Positions 36,272 through 46,685 of a stretch of 49,469 nucleotides of DNA are shown piece after piece. Position 1 is the stretch's first letter. Every line of letters begins with the position of its first letter. The translations under genes and the position numbers were made by a program. This stretch comes from Sinomonas humi. Lineage in GTDB: Bacteria > Actinomycetota > Actinomycetes > Actinomycetales > Micrococcaceae. Where the stretch lies: the NCBI RefSeq assembly GCF_000802235.1, contig NZ_JTDL01000113.1:1-49469 (forward strand). The letters run 5' to 3'. The notes below the pieces were generated by a model that saw only the letters and a list, made by a program, of their open reading frames with translations, was not told the origin of the DNA and made no database searches.

Positions 36272-37177
36272 ATGGACACCCTCGCCGCCGCGCCCGGGAC
36301 CGGGCCCAACACGACCCCGCTGCCTGTTCTCCGCAAGCCCCGTCCGAGGGCCACATTCGAATCACTCCCGACGGACCGCACGGTCGTCATGGGAATCCTC
36401 AACGTCACGCCGGACTCCTTCAGCGATGGGGGCGAGCACGAGTCGGTGGATTCCGCGATCGCTGCCGGCCTCCGCATGTTCTACGCCGGGGCTGACATCA
36501 TCGACGTGGGTGGCGAGTCGACCCGCCCGGGCGCTGAGGAGGTGCCCGAGGGCGAGGAGGAGCGCCGGGTCCTCCCTGTCGTCGAGGCGCTCGTCAAGGC
36601 TGGAGCCCTCGTATCGGTTGATACCCGTCGCGCCACTACGGCTTCCAAGGCCCTCGACGCGGGAGCGCTCATCATCAACGACGTGTCCGGTCTCGAGGTC
36701 AGCCAGGACATGGTCGACCTCGTTGCCGATCGCGGCGCCTACTACGTGCTCATGCACAACCGCGGCAACTCCCGCATCATGACCACCCTCACCGATTACG
36801 AAAACGTGGTGGACGACGTTCTCGCCGAGACGGTCGCCGTCCGGGATCGGCTGCGGGCCGCGGGTGTCGCGGACGAGAAGATCATCGTCGATCCCGGCAT
36901 CGGCTTCGCGAAGAACGGCGAGCAGAACTGGGAGCTCGTGGCAGGCATCGAGCGCTTCGTGCAGCTCGGTCACCGGGTCCTTGTGGCGGCATCCCGCAAG
37001 CGCTTCCTGGGCGAGTTGCTCACGACGGCCGGCAAAGCCGCGGAACCTCAGCAGCGCGACGCGGCGACGGCGGCGATCACCACGCTCGCCGCGGCGAAGG
37101 GCGTGTGGGGTGTTCGAGTGCACGACGTCGTGCCGAGCCTCGACGCGGTCAAGGTCGTCGCCCGGGCGCGGACCTGA
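36272..37177 (+). CDS. folP: dihydropteroate synthase
   Basis: The 301-residue TIM-barrel enzyme joins 4-aminobenzoate to dihydropterin pyrophosphate and is the sulfonamide target. MGILNVTPDSFSDGGEH is signature 1, GADIIDVGGESTRPGAEEV signature 2, and IIVDPGIGFAKN and VAASRKRFLGELL complete the pterin site. A 35-residue Pro-rich head precedes the barrel. folB begins 10 bp after the stop. Confidence 0.95.
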   Translation: MDTLAAAPGTGPNTTPLPVLRKPRPRATFESLPTDRTVVMGILNVTPDSFSDGGEHESVDSAIAAGLRMFYAGADIIDVGGESTRPGAEEVPEGEEERRVLPVVEALVKAGALVSVDTRRATTASKALDAGALIINDVSGLEVSQDMVDLVADRGAYYVLMHNRGNSRIMTTLTDYENVVDDVLAETVAVRDRLRAAGVADEKIIVDPGIGFAKNGEQNWELVAGIERFVQLGHRVLVAASRKRFLGELLTTAGKAAEPQQRDAATAAITTLAAAKGVWGVRVHDVVPSLDAVKVVARART

Positions 37178-37187
37178 GGCGGGGCGT

Positions 37188-37559
37188 GTGGGCACCCGAG
37201 CTGACCTCATCACGCTTCGCGGCGTCACCGCCGTCGGCCACCACGGCGTCCTCGACTTCGAGCGCCGCGACGGACAGCCGTTCGTGGTCGACGCCGTCCT
37301 GCACTCCGATTTCGCGGCGGCGGCCGCGGGGGATGACCTGACCCAGACGGCGAGCTATGCCGAGGTCGCCGAGCGCATCACCCAGATCGTCTCGGGCGAA
37401 CCCGTGGACCTCATCGAAACGCTCGCCGTCCGCATCGCGAACACGATCCTCGCGGAGTTCGGCGCCATCGCCGCCGCGGAAGTCACGGTCCACAAGCCGC
37501 AGGCGCCGATCGCGGTCCCGTTCGACGATGTCGCCGTCACGGTCTTCCGGGAGCGCTGA
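37188..37559 (+). CDS. folB: dihydroneopterin aldolase
   Basis: The 123-residue aldolase cleaves dihydroneopterin to 6-hydroxymethyl-dihydropterin and glycolaldehyde. ITLRGVTAVGHHGVLDFERRDGQPFVVD (starting near residue 8, quoted in part) contains the conserved HHGV and Glu; TASYAEVAERI and VHKPQAPI carry the substrate Tyr and Lys. The GTG at 37188 begins the conserved sequence. It is followed by folK after one base. Confidence 0.92.
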   Translation: MGTRADLITLRGVTAVGHHGVLDFERRDGQPFVVDAVLHSDFAAAAAGDDLTQTASYAEVAERITQIVSGEPVDLIETLAVRIANTILAEFGAIAAAEVTVHKPQAPIAVPFDDVAVTVFRER

Positions 37560-37560
37560 C

Positions 37561-38100
37561 GTGAGCGCCGAGACGCCCGCAATCCAGTCGGACTACACGC
37601 GCGCCGTCCTCGCACTTGGGAGCAACCTCGGTGAGCGCGCCGAGACCCTTGCCGAGGCCGTCTCGGACCTCGTGGATCGCCCGGAGGTACGGCTCGTCGA
37701 CGTTTCCCCCGTGATCCAGACCAAGGCGGTGGGCGGTCCCGAGGGCCAGCCGGACTTCCTCAACATGGTCATGATCGTGCAGACGAGCCTGGGCCCCTAT
37801 GAGCTGCTCGCGCACTGCCAGTCGGTCGAGGCGAAGCACCTCCGCACGCGCGAGGTCCGCTGGGGCCCGCGCACGCTCGATGTCGACATCATCACCTATG
37901 GCGACTTGGCCCAGGACGATCCGGTCCTCACCCTGCCGCACCCGCGGGCAGCCGAGCGCGCGTTCGTGCTGTTCCCGTGGCTCCTGATCGACCCGACGGC
38001 CGTGCTCGAGGGGCACCCGATTGTCGAGCTGCTCGAGGACTGCGGAGACGCGGACAGCATCGCGGACTACGACATGCTGCTTGACGAGGGGCTCGCATGA
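37561..38100 (+). CDS. folK: 2-amino-4-hydroxy-6-hydroxymethyldihydropteridine pyrophosphokinase
   Basis: This 179-residue enzyme transfers pyrophosphate from ATP to hydroxymethyl-dihydropterin. LALGSNLGER (18-27) and RWGPRTLDVDIITYG (from about 100) are the HPPK signatures, the latter with the magnesium-binding Asp pair. LPHPRAAERAFVLFPW is the third block. GTG start, 1 bp after folB. The stop overlaps the next ATG (ATGA). Confidence 0.94.
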   Translation: MSAETPAIQSDYTRAVLALGSNLGERAETLAEAVSDLVDRPEVRLVDVSPVIQTKAVGGPEGQPDFLNMVMIVQTSLGPYELLAHCQSVEAKHLRTREVRWGPRTLDVDIITYGDLAQDDPVLTLPHPRAAERAFVLFPWLLIDPTAVLEGHPIVELLEDCGDADSIADYDMLLDEGLA

Positions 38101-38657
38101 AGCCACTCCGCCTCACCGCCTTGGGTCTCATCGGCATCGTTCTGGGACTCCTCGGCTTCGCGGCCGCACATCTCTCGGACCGTGCGGGGGCGAGCACCCC
38201 AGTCCTTCCGTACAGCGCATTGGGAAGCATGGCGGTGATCGCGGTCTTCACGCTGGCCCTTGGGATCCGGGTGCTGCGCTGGCGCAACGAGGAAACACGG
38301 CAGCGGATGATCGACCCGATCTTCGCCGCGCGGACGCTCGTGCTCGCGCACGCGTGCGCCTACGCGGGTGCGGTCCTGCTTGGCTGGCATGCGGGAGTCC
38401 TCGCCGATCAGATCCCGGTCTGGGCTGCGCGTGCTACGAGCCCAGTCGTCCTGCAGGCCGTCGCCATGATGGGCGGCGGCGTCGTCATGGTCGCGATCGG
38501 GCTCCTCGTAGAGCGGTTCTGCAAGATCCCGCCAGAGGACAACGACGAGGGCGGCGAGCCTGACAAGGCGCCGAAGCGGAAGACGGGCGACGCCGAGGGG
38601 GGCTACGCGCGTCGCGCCGACCCGGGCAGTTCTGCCGTGAAGGGAGGCGTCAGGTGA
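38097..38657 (+). CDS. DUF3180 membrane protein
   Basis: This 186-residue protein has four hydrophobic segments (about 6-24, 40-58, 78-96, 115-140) and a charged C-terminal tail of about 45 residues. Its size, topology and position between folK and a DUF2520 gene identify it as the DUF3180 family, always found beside actinobacterial folate genes. Function is unknown; a link to pterin or pantothenate metabolism is only suggested by position. It overlaps folK by four bases and the next gene by four bases. Confidence 0.82.
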   Translation: MKPLRLTALGLIGIVLGLLGFAAAHLSDRAGASTPVLPYSALGSMAVIAVFTLALGIRVLRWRNEETRQRMIDPIFAARTLVLAHACAYAGAVLLGWHAGVLADQIPVWAARATSPVVLQAVAMMGGGVVMVAIGLLVERFCKIPPEDNDEGGEPDKAPKRKTGDAEGGYARRADPGSSAVKGGVR

Positions 38658-39598
38658 TGCGTCCCGGCCGTTTGGGGGTCGGCGTCGTCGGTGCGGGCAA
38701 GGTGGGTGCCGTCCTGGGTGCGGCCTTGCGCGCAGCTGAACACGCCGTCGTCGGCGTTTCCGCCGTCTCCGAAGCGAGCCGCGACCGCGCCGAGGCCCTG
38801 CTCCCCGGCGTACCTGTGCTTGAGATCCCGGACATCGTGGAGCGTTCTGAGCTCGTGCTCCTCGCGGTTCCCGATGACGCGCTCGCGCCGCTCGTCGAGG
38901 GGCTCGCGAAGCTCGGGGCATGGCAGGCGGGCCAGCTCGTGGCCCACACGTCCGGCAGGCACGGGGTCGGGGTGCTAGCGCCGGTGCGCAGCGCCGGGGC
39001 GATCCCGCTTGCGATCCATCCGGCCATGACGTTCACCGGCATGAGCCTCGACCTGGGGCGCATCCTTGACTGCCGTTTCGGGGTGACGGCGGATCCGGCG
39101 ATGCTGCCGATCGCCCAGGCGCTCGTCGTCGAGATGGGTGCCGAACCTGTCGTCATCGCCGAGGGTGACAGGGTTGCGTACCACGCTGCACTCGCCCACG
39201 GCTCGAACCATCTCGTCACGCTCGTCGCTCAGGCGGCGGAGGTCCTGGGCCGCATCGGGGTCGACGAACCGGACAGGCTCCTCGGCCCGCTCCTTCGCGC
39301 GTCGCTCGAGAACGCGCTCGCCGCGGGCGAGTCGGCGCTCACCGGGCCAGTGGCTCGAGGCGACATCGGCACTGTGGCAGCACATGCTGAAGCACTTGTG
39401 GAACTTGCCCAGGAGACGGGCAGCGCGAACGACGCCGGCACCGCCGATATCCTTGAGGCCTACCGCGCGATGGCGCTCGCCACGGCCCGCCGCGCGGAGC
39501 GGCGCGGCCTCTTCGGCGCTGACGTCCGGGCCCGGCTCGAGGCGGCACTCCGGCCGGAAGACGAGCCCGGGCCGGAGAACGCACGAGAGGAACCGTAG
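38654..39598 (+). CDS. Rossmann-like DUF2520 oxidoreductase-type protein
   Basis: The 314-residue protein starts with a dinucleotide-binding loop GVGVVGAGKVGAVLGAAL (about 7-24) and has a helical C-terminal domain of the DUF2520 type (VAYHAALAHGSNHLVTLVAQA). The fold resembles ketopantoate reductase and pyrroline-carboxylate reductase. Lying directly before panC, it could supply the ketopantoate reductase (PanE) step, but that is inference. GTG at 38654 (GTGA overlap) is used; ATG one codon later is equally possible. Confidence 0.82.
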   Translation: MMRPGRLGVGVVGAGKVGAVLGAALRAAEHAVVGVSAVSEASRDRAEALLPGVPVLEIPDIVERSELVLLAVPDDALAPLVEGLAKLGAWQAGQLVAHTSGRHGVGVLAPVRSAGAIPLAIHPAMTFTGMSLDLGRILDCRFGVTADPAMLPIAQALVVEMGAEPVVIAEGDRVAYHAALAHGSNHLVTLVAQAAEVLGRIGVDEPDRLLGPLLRASLENALAAGESALTGPVARGDIGTVAAHAEALVELAQETGSANDAGTADILEAYRAMALATARRAERRGLFGADVRARLEAALRPEDEPGPENAREEP

Positions 39599-40513
39599 AT
39601 GCCCATCACCGTCGTCCGCACGAAGGCCGAACTGCGGTCCGAGATCGCTCGCCTCACCGCGGAGCATGGGGGGCGGCGGGGCGCGACTCCCTCGTTGGGC
39701 CTGGCTCCGACCATGGGCGCCCTCCACAACGGCCACCGGATGCTCGCCGAGGCCGCCGTCGCGGCGAACGATGTCGTCGTCGCAAGCGTCTTCGTCAATC
39801 CGCTCCAGTTCGGCGATCCGAAGGACCTCGAGCGCTACCCCCGCACGCTCGATGCGGACGCCGCGCTTCTCGACGCCATCGGCGTGGACCTCGTGTTCGC
39901 CCCGTCGGTCGAGGAAATGTACCCCGGAGGCGAACCACTCGTGCGCGTGACGGCGGGGCCGCTTGCCGAGAAGTGGGAGGGTGCCTCCCGCCCCGGGCAT
40001 TTCGACGGCGTCCTCACCGTGGTGTCCAAGCTGTTCCACCTCGCCTCCCCGGGGCCGGTGGCGGGGCGTCCCGTGGCGTTTCGAGCCTACTTCGGACAGA
40101 AGGATGCTCAGCAGCTGGCTATCGTGCGGCGAATGGTCAAGGACCTTGACTTCCCGGTCGACGTCGTCGGGGTGCCGATCGTTCGGGCTGAGGACGGCCT
40201 CGCCCTCTCGAGCCGGAATCAGTTCCTGAACGACGGCGACCGCGAGGCCGCCCTCGTTCTCTCGCGCGCACTCCGGCTCATGGACGAGCGCGCCACGGCG
40301 CACCAACCGCTCGAGCCGGACGACGCCGTCGCCCTCATCAAATCGCAGCCGGGCGTCGAGCTGGACTACTTCGAGGTCGTGGACGCGGACACCCTCGAGC
40401 CGCTCGCCTTCAACTGCCGCGAGACGCCGTTCACCGGGGAAGCCCTCGCGATCGTAGCCGCCCGCGTCGGCGAGGTCCGCCTCATCGACAACATGCCCCT
40501 CAAGGCAAGCTGA
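39599..40513 (+). CDS. panC: pantothenate synthetase
   Basis: This 304-residue ligase joins pantoate and beta-alanine with [17 protein letters not shown] (about 36-49) is the HIGH-like motif; [21 protein letters not shown] and [17 protein letters not shown] are further substrate and ATP blocks, and the LSSRNQFLN segment is the KMSKS counterpart. The ATG follows the preceding TAG without a gap (TAGATG). In mycobacteria panD and coaX follow; here neither does. Confidence 0.95.
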   Translation: MPITVVRTKAELRSEIARLTAEHGGRRGATPSLGLAPTMGALHNGHRMLAEAAVAANDVVVASVFVNPLQFGDPKDLERYPRTLDADAALLDAIGVDLVFAPSVEEMYPGGEPLVRVTAGPLAEKWEGASRPGHFDGVLTVVSKLFHLASPGPVAGRPVAFRAYFGQKDAQQLAIVRRMVKDLDFPVDVVGVPIVRAEDGLALSSRNQFLNDGDREAALVLSRALRLMDERATAHQPLEPDDAVALIKSQPGVELDYFEVVDADTLEPLAFNCRETPFTGEALAIVAARVGEVRLIDNMPLKAS

Positions 40514-40528
40514 CCCACCGCCCTCATT

Positions 40529-40721
40529 CGTTTCGGGTACGCCAACTCGCGCTCCTGGTCGTTTCGGGTACGCCAACTACCTCGCTTCACAAGGGCGCGG
40601 GCGACGACGAAGGCGCTGTCCGCCGTCGTCCTCCTTTGGTCTGCAATACCTGTACCCGGAAGCTCCGTGGAGAGAATTAGCCGTACCCGAAACGGGAATG
40701 AAGGGGAGTTGGCGTACCCGA
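40529..40721. repeat. inverted-repeat cluster built on CGTTTCGGGTACGCCAACT
   Basis: The 225-bp gap between convergent panC and the hydrolase holds two direct copies of the 19-mer (40529-40547, 40560-40578). Two inverted partial copies follow: CGTACCCGAAACG at 40682-40694 (13 bp exact) and AGTTGGCGTACCCGA at 40707-40721 (15 bp exact). A degenerate inverted copy lies near 40651-40663. The centre contains GACGAC...GTCGTC pairing (40602-40630). The whole can fold into a long cruciform. Confidence 0.85.
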
Positions 40722-40738
40722 GTTGGGAAGGGCCGGGG

Positions 40739-41587
40739 TTAGCTGGCGAAGAACTCAGCGAGACGGTCGACGAGTGCCCTCGCTGGGCGCTCGGGCGCAT
40801 CGTGGGCAAGGCGCGGGAGGACGCCGAAGTCTGAGGCGGGCAGGACGCCGTCGAGCGCTTCCGCGGCCTCGGCGAAGTATTCCGGGCTGGCCCCGCCAAC
40901 GAGCAGGAGCGTCTCGAGCGGGAGCTGCTCGAAGGGCTCGGCCTTCGAATCGGCGGCGACGACGGCACGGATCTCCCGCGGCCCCGTCGGCAGGAGGCTC
41001 GTGAGCACTTTGCCGGGCTGGGTCCGGCTGCCGATCCGGTTGAGGACGGTGAGGATCGGCAGTGGGAGCTTCGCGACGGGGCCTGTGGTCTGGAGCCCGC
41101 GGAGGAGGACCGCGAGTGCCTTCTCCTCATCTCCGCTGCTGAGCGCGGACTCGTAGTCGGCCAGCCAGTCGGCGTTGAAGTTTCCGTTGAAGGAGATGAT
41201 CGGGTCGTAGACGGCGAGCTGCGTGATGTCGAGCGTCCGCCCCGCGTTGAGCGCGATGCACCCGCCGTAGTTGTGCCCGAATACCGCCTGGGACCCGGTA
41301 TGGGCGAGGACCGCCCCGAGATCGGAGATCTCGATGCCGAGCGAATAGTCGTCTGGCTGGGGCGACGACGCCCCACGGCCACGGCGGTTGTAGACGTGTA
41401 CGGGAGCCTTGAGCGCTTCGGCCAAGCGCTGCGCAAGTTCCCGGTAAAGCTCAGCGGTCACCATGGAGCCGTGGACGACGACGACCCCGCCTTCCGCGCG
41501 ATCCTCGCCTGCCGAGGCGGTGAACAGCTCGAGAACTGCGCCGTCTGGTGTGGGGACGGTGGAAGCGACGAACTGTGAGGCTGCCAT
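40739..41587 (-). CDS. alpha/beta-hydrolase homologue with Asn in the nucleophile position
   Basis: The 282-residue protein has the alpha/beta-hydrolase layout: VVVVHGSMVTAELYRELA (about 35-52), a middle FGHNYGGCIALNAG and a late His in LPRLAHDAPERP. The nucleophile elbow, normally G-H-S-x-G-G, reads G-H-N-Y-G-G; the AAC codon is unambiguous. Hydrolysis by the usual mechanism therefore seems lost, so it may be a binding protein or use another chemistry. Start ATG at 41587 lies six bases after TAGGCT. It occupies the place of panD-coaX and is divergent from lysS. Confidence 0.78.
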   Translation of the reverse strand: MAASQFVASTVPTPDGAVLELFTASAGEDRAEGGVVVVHGSMVTAELYRELAQRLAEALKAPVHVYNRRGRGASSPQPDDYSLGIEISDLGAVLAHTGSQAVFGHNYGGCIALNAGRTLDITQLAVYDPIISFNGNFNADWLADYESALSSGDEEKALAVLLRGLQTTGPVAKLPLPILTVLNRIGSRTQPGKVLTSLLPTGPREIRAVVAADSKAEPFEQLPLETLLLVGGASPEYFAEAAEALDGVLPASDFGVLPRLAHDAPERPARALVDRLAEFFAS

Positions 41588-41593
41588 ACGATG

Positions 41594-41599
41594 AGCCTA
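41594..41599 (-). promoter_or_regulatory. -10 hexamer of the hydrolase-like gene (leaderless)
   Basis: TAGGCT on the minus strand ends six bases before the ATG at 41587. Confidence 0.5.
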
Positions 41600-41617
41600 G
41601 CCCACAGGCAGCTGGCC

Positions 41618-41623
41618 TAGAAT
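41618..41623 (+). promoter_or_regulatory. -10 hexamer of lysS (leaderless)
   Basis: TAGAAT ends eight bases before the GTG at 41632. There is no leader for a T-box or riboswitch. Confidence 0.5.
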
Positions 41624-41631
41624 TGAACACT

Positions 41632-43164
41632 GTGACTGCGCAGAACACCGTCCCTGGAGCCGAGCAAGCCCTTCCGAACGGAATCGAGCCCGCCGACGCC
41701 AGTGAGCAGATGCATGTTCGCCTTGACAAGCGCGGCAAGCTTCTCGCGCGGGGCGAGGAGCCCTATCCTGTCACGCTCGAGCGTACCCACTCGCTGGGTG
41801 AGGTGCGCGCGAAGTACCCCGACCTTGAGCCGGATACCGCGACGGGAGACGTCGTCGGCGTCGTGGGTCGCGTCGTCTTCGTCCGCAACACGGGCAAGCT
41901 CTGCTTCGCTACCCTTCAGGAAGGGGATGGCACGCGTCTGCAGGCCATGCTGAGCCTCGCCAATGTCGGAGACGAACGCCTCGCCGACTGGAAGTCCTTC
42001 GTCGATCTCGGCGACCACGTCTACATCCACGGCGAGGTCATCTCGTCCAGGCGGGGCGAGCTCTCCGTCATGGCCGACGACTGGAAGATGGCGTCGAAGG
42101 CGCTCCGCCCGCTTCCGACTCTGCATGCCGAGCTCAATGAGGAGACGCGTGTTCGCCAGCGTTATGTCGACCTCCTCATGCGCGAGGAGGCCAGGCAGAT
42201 GGTGTTCACGCGGGCGAAGATCACAAAATCCGTGCGTGACACCCTCGATTCCCACGGATATGTGGAAGTTGAGACACCTATGCTGAATCTCATCCACGGA
42301 GGCGCGGCCGCGCGGCCGTTTGAAACGCATCTCAACGCATTCGACCAGCGGATGACGCTGCGCATTGCGACCGAGCTCTATCTGAAGCGCGCGGTTGTGG
42401 GCGGAATCGAGCGGGTCTACGAGATCGGCCGGGTGTTCCGCAACGAGGGCGTGGATTCGACGCACAGCCCCGAATTCACGACGCTTGAATGCTATGAGGC
42501 GTACGCCGACCAATTCACGATGGCCGAGCGGATGAAGGAGATCATCCTCAACGCCGCTGATGTGGCGGGAACGCGTCAGATTGAGACTCCTCAGGGAACG
42601 ATCGACCTTGATGGGGAATGGCGTTGGCTCGCGGTCTATCCAGGACTCTCTGAAGCAGTGGGCGAAGAGATCACGCCCGATACCCCGCTTGAAAGACTTC
42701 TGGAGATTGGGGACCGCCACGGGGTGAAGACGGATCCGCTCTGGACGGCAGAAAAGGCCGTCGTTGAACTCTTCGGGGATATCGTCGAGCCAACACTGAT
42801 GAATCCGACCTTCGTCTACGATTACCCGCCCTCCGCTCAACCGCTCGCGCGTCCGCACCGTGACGATCCCCGTCTCATTGAGGCGTGGGACCTCATTATT
42901 GGCGGAATGGAGCGGGGCACCGCATTCTCCGAGCTCATCGACCCCGTGATCCAGCGCGAGCGGCTTACGGAGCAGTCGCGCCTTGCCGCAGAGGGCGACG
43001 ACGAAGCGATGCAGCTGGATGAAGACTTCCTTCGCGCCCTCGAATACGGTGCACCCCCTATGGGTGGCATCGGTCTCGGCATCGACCGTCTCGTGATGCT
43101 CTTCACGCAGGCAGGGATCCGAGAGACCATCCTCTTCCCCTTGCTCAAGCCGGAGGCCAACTAA
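41632..43164 (+). CDS. lysS: lysyl-tRNA synthetase (class II)
   Basis: The 510-residue enzyme has an N-terminal OB-fold anticodon domain (about 55-150, with GVVGRVVFVRNTGKLCFATL) and a class II catalytic domain. VEVETPMLNLIHGGAAARPFET is motif 1, GRVFRNEGVDSTHSPEFTTLE motif 2 and GIGLGIDRLVMLF motif 3. It charges tRNA-Lys. GTG start lies eight bases after TAGAAT. A 55-residue membrane protein gene starts 2 bp after the stop. Codons here are slightly less G/C-ending than in the fol genes. Confidence 0.96.
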   Translation: MTAQNTVPGAEQALPNGIEPADASEQMHVRLDKRGKLLARGEEPYPVTLERTHSLGEVRAKYPDLEPDTATGDVVGVVGRVVFVRNTGKLCFATLQEGDGTRLQAMLSLANVGDERLADWKSFVDLGDHVYIHGEVISSRRGELSVMADDWKMASKALRPLPTLHAELNEETRVRQRYVDLLMREEARQMVFTRAKITKSVRDTLDSHGYVEVETPMLNLIHGGAAARPFETHLNAFDQRMTLRIATELYLKRAVVGGIERVYEIGRVFRNEGVDSTHSPEFTTLECYEAYADQFTMAERMKEIILNAADVAGTRQIETPQGTIDLDGEWRWLAVYPGLSEAVGEEITPDTPLERLLEIGDRHGVKTDPLWTAEKAVVELFGDIVEPTLMNPTFVYDYPPSAQPLARPHRDDPRLIEAWDLIIGGMERGTAFSELIDPVIQRERLTEQSRLAAEGDDEAMQLDEDFLRALEYGAPPMGGIGLGIDRLVMLFTQAGIRETILFPLLKPEAN

Positions 43165-43166
43165 CC

Positions 43167-43334
43167 ATGCTTTACATAGAAAACCTGCTCCCGCCGGTCG
43201 TCGTCGGCCTCATTTTCTGGTTCGCGATCCGCGCAATTTTCAACGCGGACAAGTCCGAGCGCGAGGCCCTGGCTGCGGCTGAAAGGGAAGCGGAGCTCCA
43301 CGAACAAGGAAAAAGCTCTCCCTCTGGCGAGTGA
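43167..43334 (+). CDS. small single-pass membrane protein (55 aa) between lysS and lsr2
   Basis: This 55-residue protein begins MLYIENLLPP, has one hydrophobic helix (VVVGLIFWFAIRAIF, about 11-25), then a highly charged tail EREALAAAEREAELHE that should be helical, and ends SSPSGE. The N-out/C-in arrangement follows the positive-inside rule (Arg, Lys after the helix). It starts two bases after the lysS stop, so it shares the lysS message. I recognise no named family; similar mini-proteins at this locus in related genomes would be worth checking. Confidence 0.7.
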   Translation: MLYIENLLPPVVVGLIFWFAIRAIFNADKSEREALAAAEREAELHEQGKSSPSGE

Positions 43335-43340
43335 TTCGTT

Positions 43341-43369
43341 TTGACGGTGTCGTCGCCCGGCAGCATAAT
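43341..43369 (+). promoter_or_regulatory. vegetative promoter of lsr2
   Basis: TTGACG (43341-43346) and CATAAT (43364-43369) are separated by 17 bp, a near-consensus primary-sigma promoter. The leader to the lsr2 ATG would be about 90 bases. Confidence 0.7.
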
Positions 43370-43466
43370 GGCAGTGCAATAAGGACGCCAGCACGAATTG
43401 TGCGCTCTGCATGAGTAGTGCCTGTCAGACATGCCGTCAATCCAGCGCCGACAGAGAGAGAATGCC

Positions 43467-43811
43467 ATGGCACAGAAAGTCAAGATCATCCTCGTTGACG
43501 ACCTCGACGGGGGTTCCGCGGACGAGACCGTCCGTTTCGGGATCGACGGCTCGAGCTATGAGATCGACCTCTCGCATGAAAATGCCTCAAAGCTGCGCGA
43601 ATCCCTTCAGGGATACGTGACGGCAGCGCGGAAGTCGTCCTCGCGGAACCAGCAGGCCCCCCGCGCCCGTGCTGCTTCCGGTGCCGGTGGTTCCCGGAAT
43701 TCCGAATCCGCGAAGATCCGCCAGTGGGCCCGCGACAACGGCTACAACGTCAACAGCCGTGGCCGCATTCAGGCCGAGATTCAGGACGCGTACCGCAAGG
43801 CGAACGCCTGA
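43467..43811 (+). CDS. lsr2: nucleoid-associated protein Lsr2
   Basis: The 114-residue protein is the actinobacterial H-NS functional analogue: it bridges AT-rich DNA and silences acquired genes. The N-terminal dimerisation domain is MAQKVKIILVDDLDGGSADETVRF and following strands (1-55, quoted in part). A basic linker rich in Ser, Arg and Ala (about 60-85) leads to the DNA-binding domain IRQWARDNGYNVNSRGRI, with the RGR hook for the minor groove. ATG at 43467 has GAGAGA about nine bases upstream. It is flanked by a strong promoter and a textbook terminator, so it is a single-gene unit. Confidence 0.96.
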   Translation: MAQKVKIILVDDLDGGSADETVRFGIDGSSYEIDLSHENASKLRESLQGYVTAARKSSSRNQQAPRARAASGAGGSRNSESAKIRQWARDNGYNVNSRGRIQAEIQDAYRKANA

Positions 43812-43835
43812 TTTCGAACTCTCTCTAGCCAGCGA

Positions 43836-43865
43836 AAAACCCGGCGCCACAAGGCGCCGGGTTTT
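43836..43865 (+). terminator. rho-independent terminator of lsr2
   Basis: AAAACCCGGCGCC and GGCGCCGGGTTTT form a perfect 13-bp stem with an ACAA loop, 25 bp after the stop. The trailing T-run is part of the stem, as in bidirectional terminators. Confidence 0.92.
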
Positions 43866-43980
43866 CTGCATTTGTTGGGCAAATTTGGGGGCCTTTATCA
43901 GGACGCGGACGACGGCGGATGAAGGCGGCCGACGCACACGTCTCCGAGGGCTCTTCGGGTACTTCCGCAACGACGGCACG

Positions 43981-44060
43981 GTTCACCCTGTGGCGAACAG
44001 CGCTGTGCGGGCAGCACCCGCCACGTAGCATCGAACTACTTGCCAGTGCTGTCTTTGGCA
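43981..44060 (+). promoter_or_regulatory. inverted repeats upstream of clpC
   Basis: GTTCAC-N6-GCGAAC (43981-43998, one mismatch) lies about 100 bp before the clpC ATG, and TGCCA-N10-TGGCA (44041-44060) lies about 40 bp before it. The first resembles ClgR-type sites (GTTCGC..GCGAAC) but the spacer is one base longer than the CGC-N5-GCG form. The 287-bp gap between lsr2 and clpC holds nothing else but a GGACGACGGCGG motif at 43907. Confidence 0.35.
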
Positions 44061-44098
44061 GCCCTGCACCCAATCAGCAACACCGGGGAGTTCGAGCG

Positions 44099-46618
<2,520 letters not shown>

Positions 46619-46639
46619 CGCAGGCAACAATGGCTAGCG

Positions 46640-46685
46640 GACGACGGCGGCCCCTCACCTCGCGAGGTGAGGGGCCGCCGTCGTC
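46640..46685. terminator. perfect 46-bp palindrome after clpC
   Basis: The 23-base half GACGACGGCGGCCCCTCACC+TCG (46640-46662) is followed directly by its exact reverse complement (46663-46685), with no spacer. It lies 21 bp after the clpC stop and has no U-tract. A GC-only (I-shaped) terminator is the simplest role. Confidence 0.85.

Noticed and set aside
40547-40580. SigB promoter suggested by GTTT and GGGTAC in the 40.5-kb repeats
   Set aside because: The two elements are directly adjacent (GTTTCGGGTAC) instead of 13-16 bp apart.
40514-40738. CRISPR-like repeat array
   Set aside because: Repeats are partly inverted, only 13-19 bp, unevenly spaced, and there are no cas genes; a REP-like element fits better.
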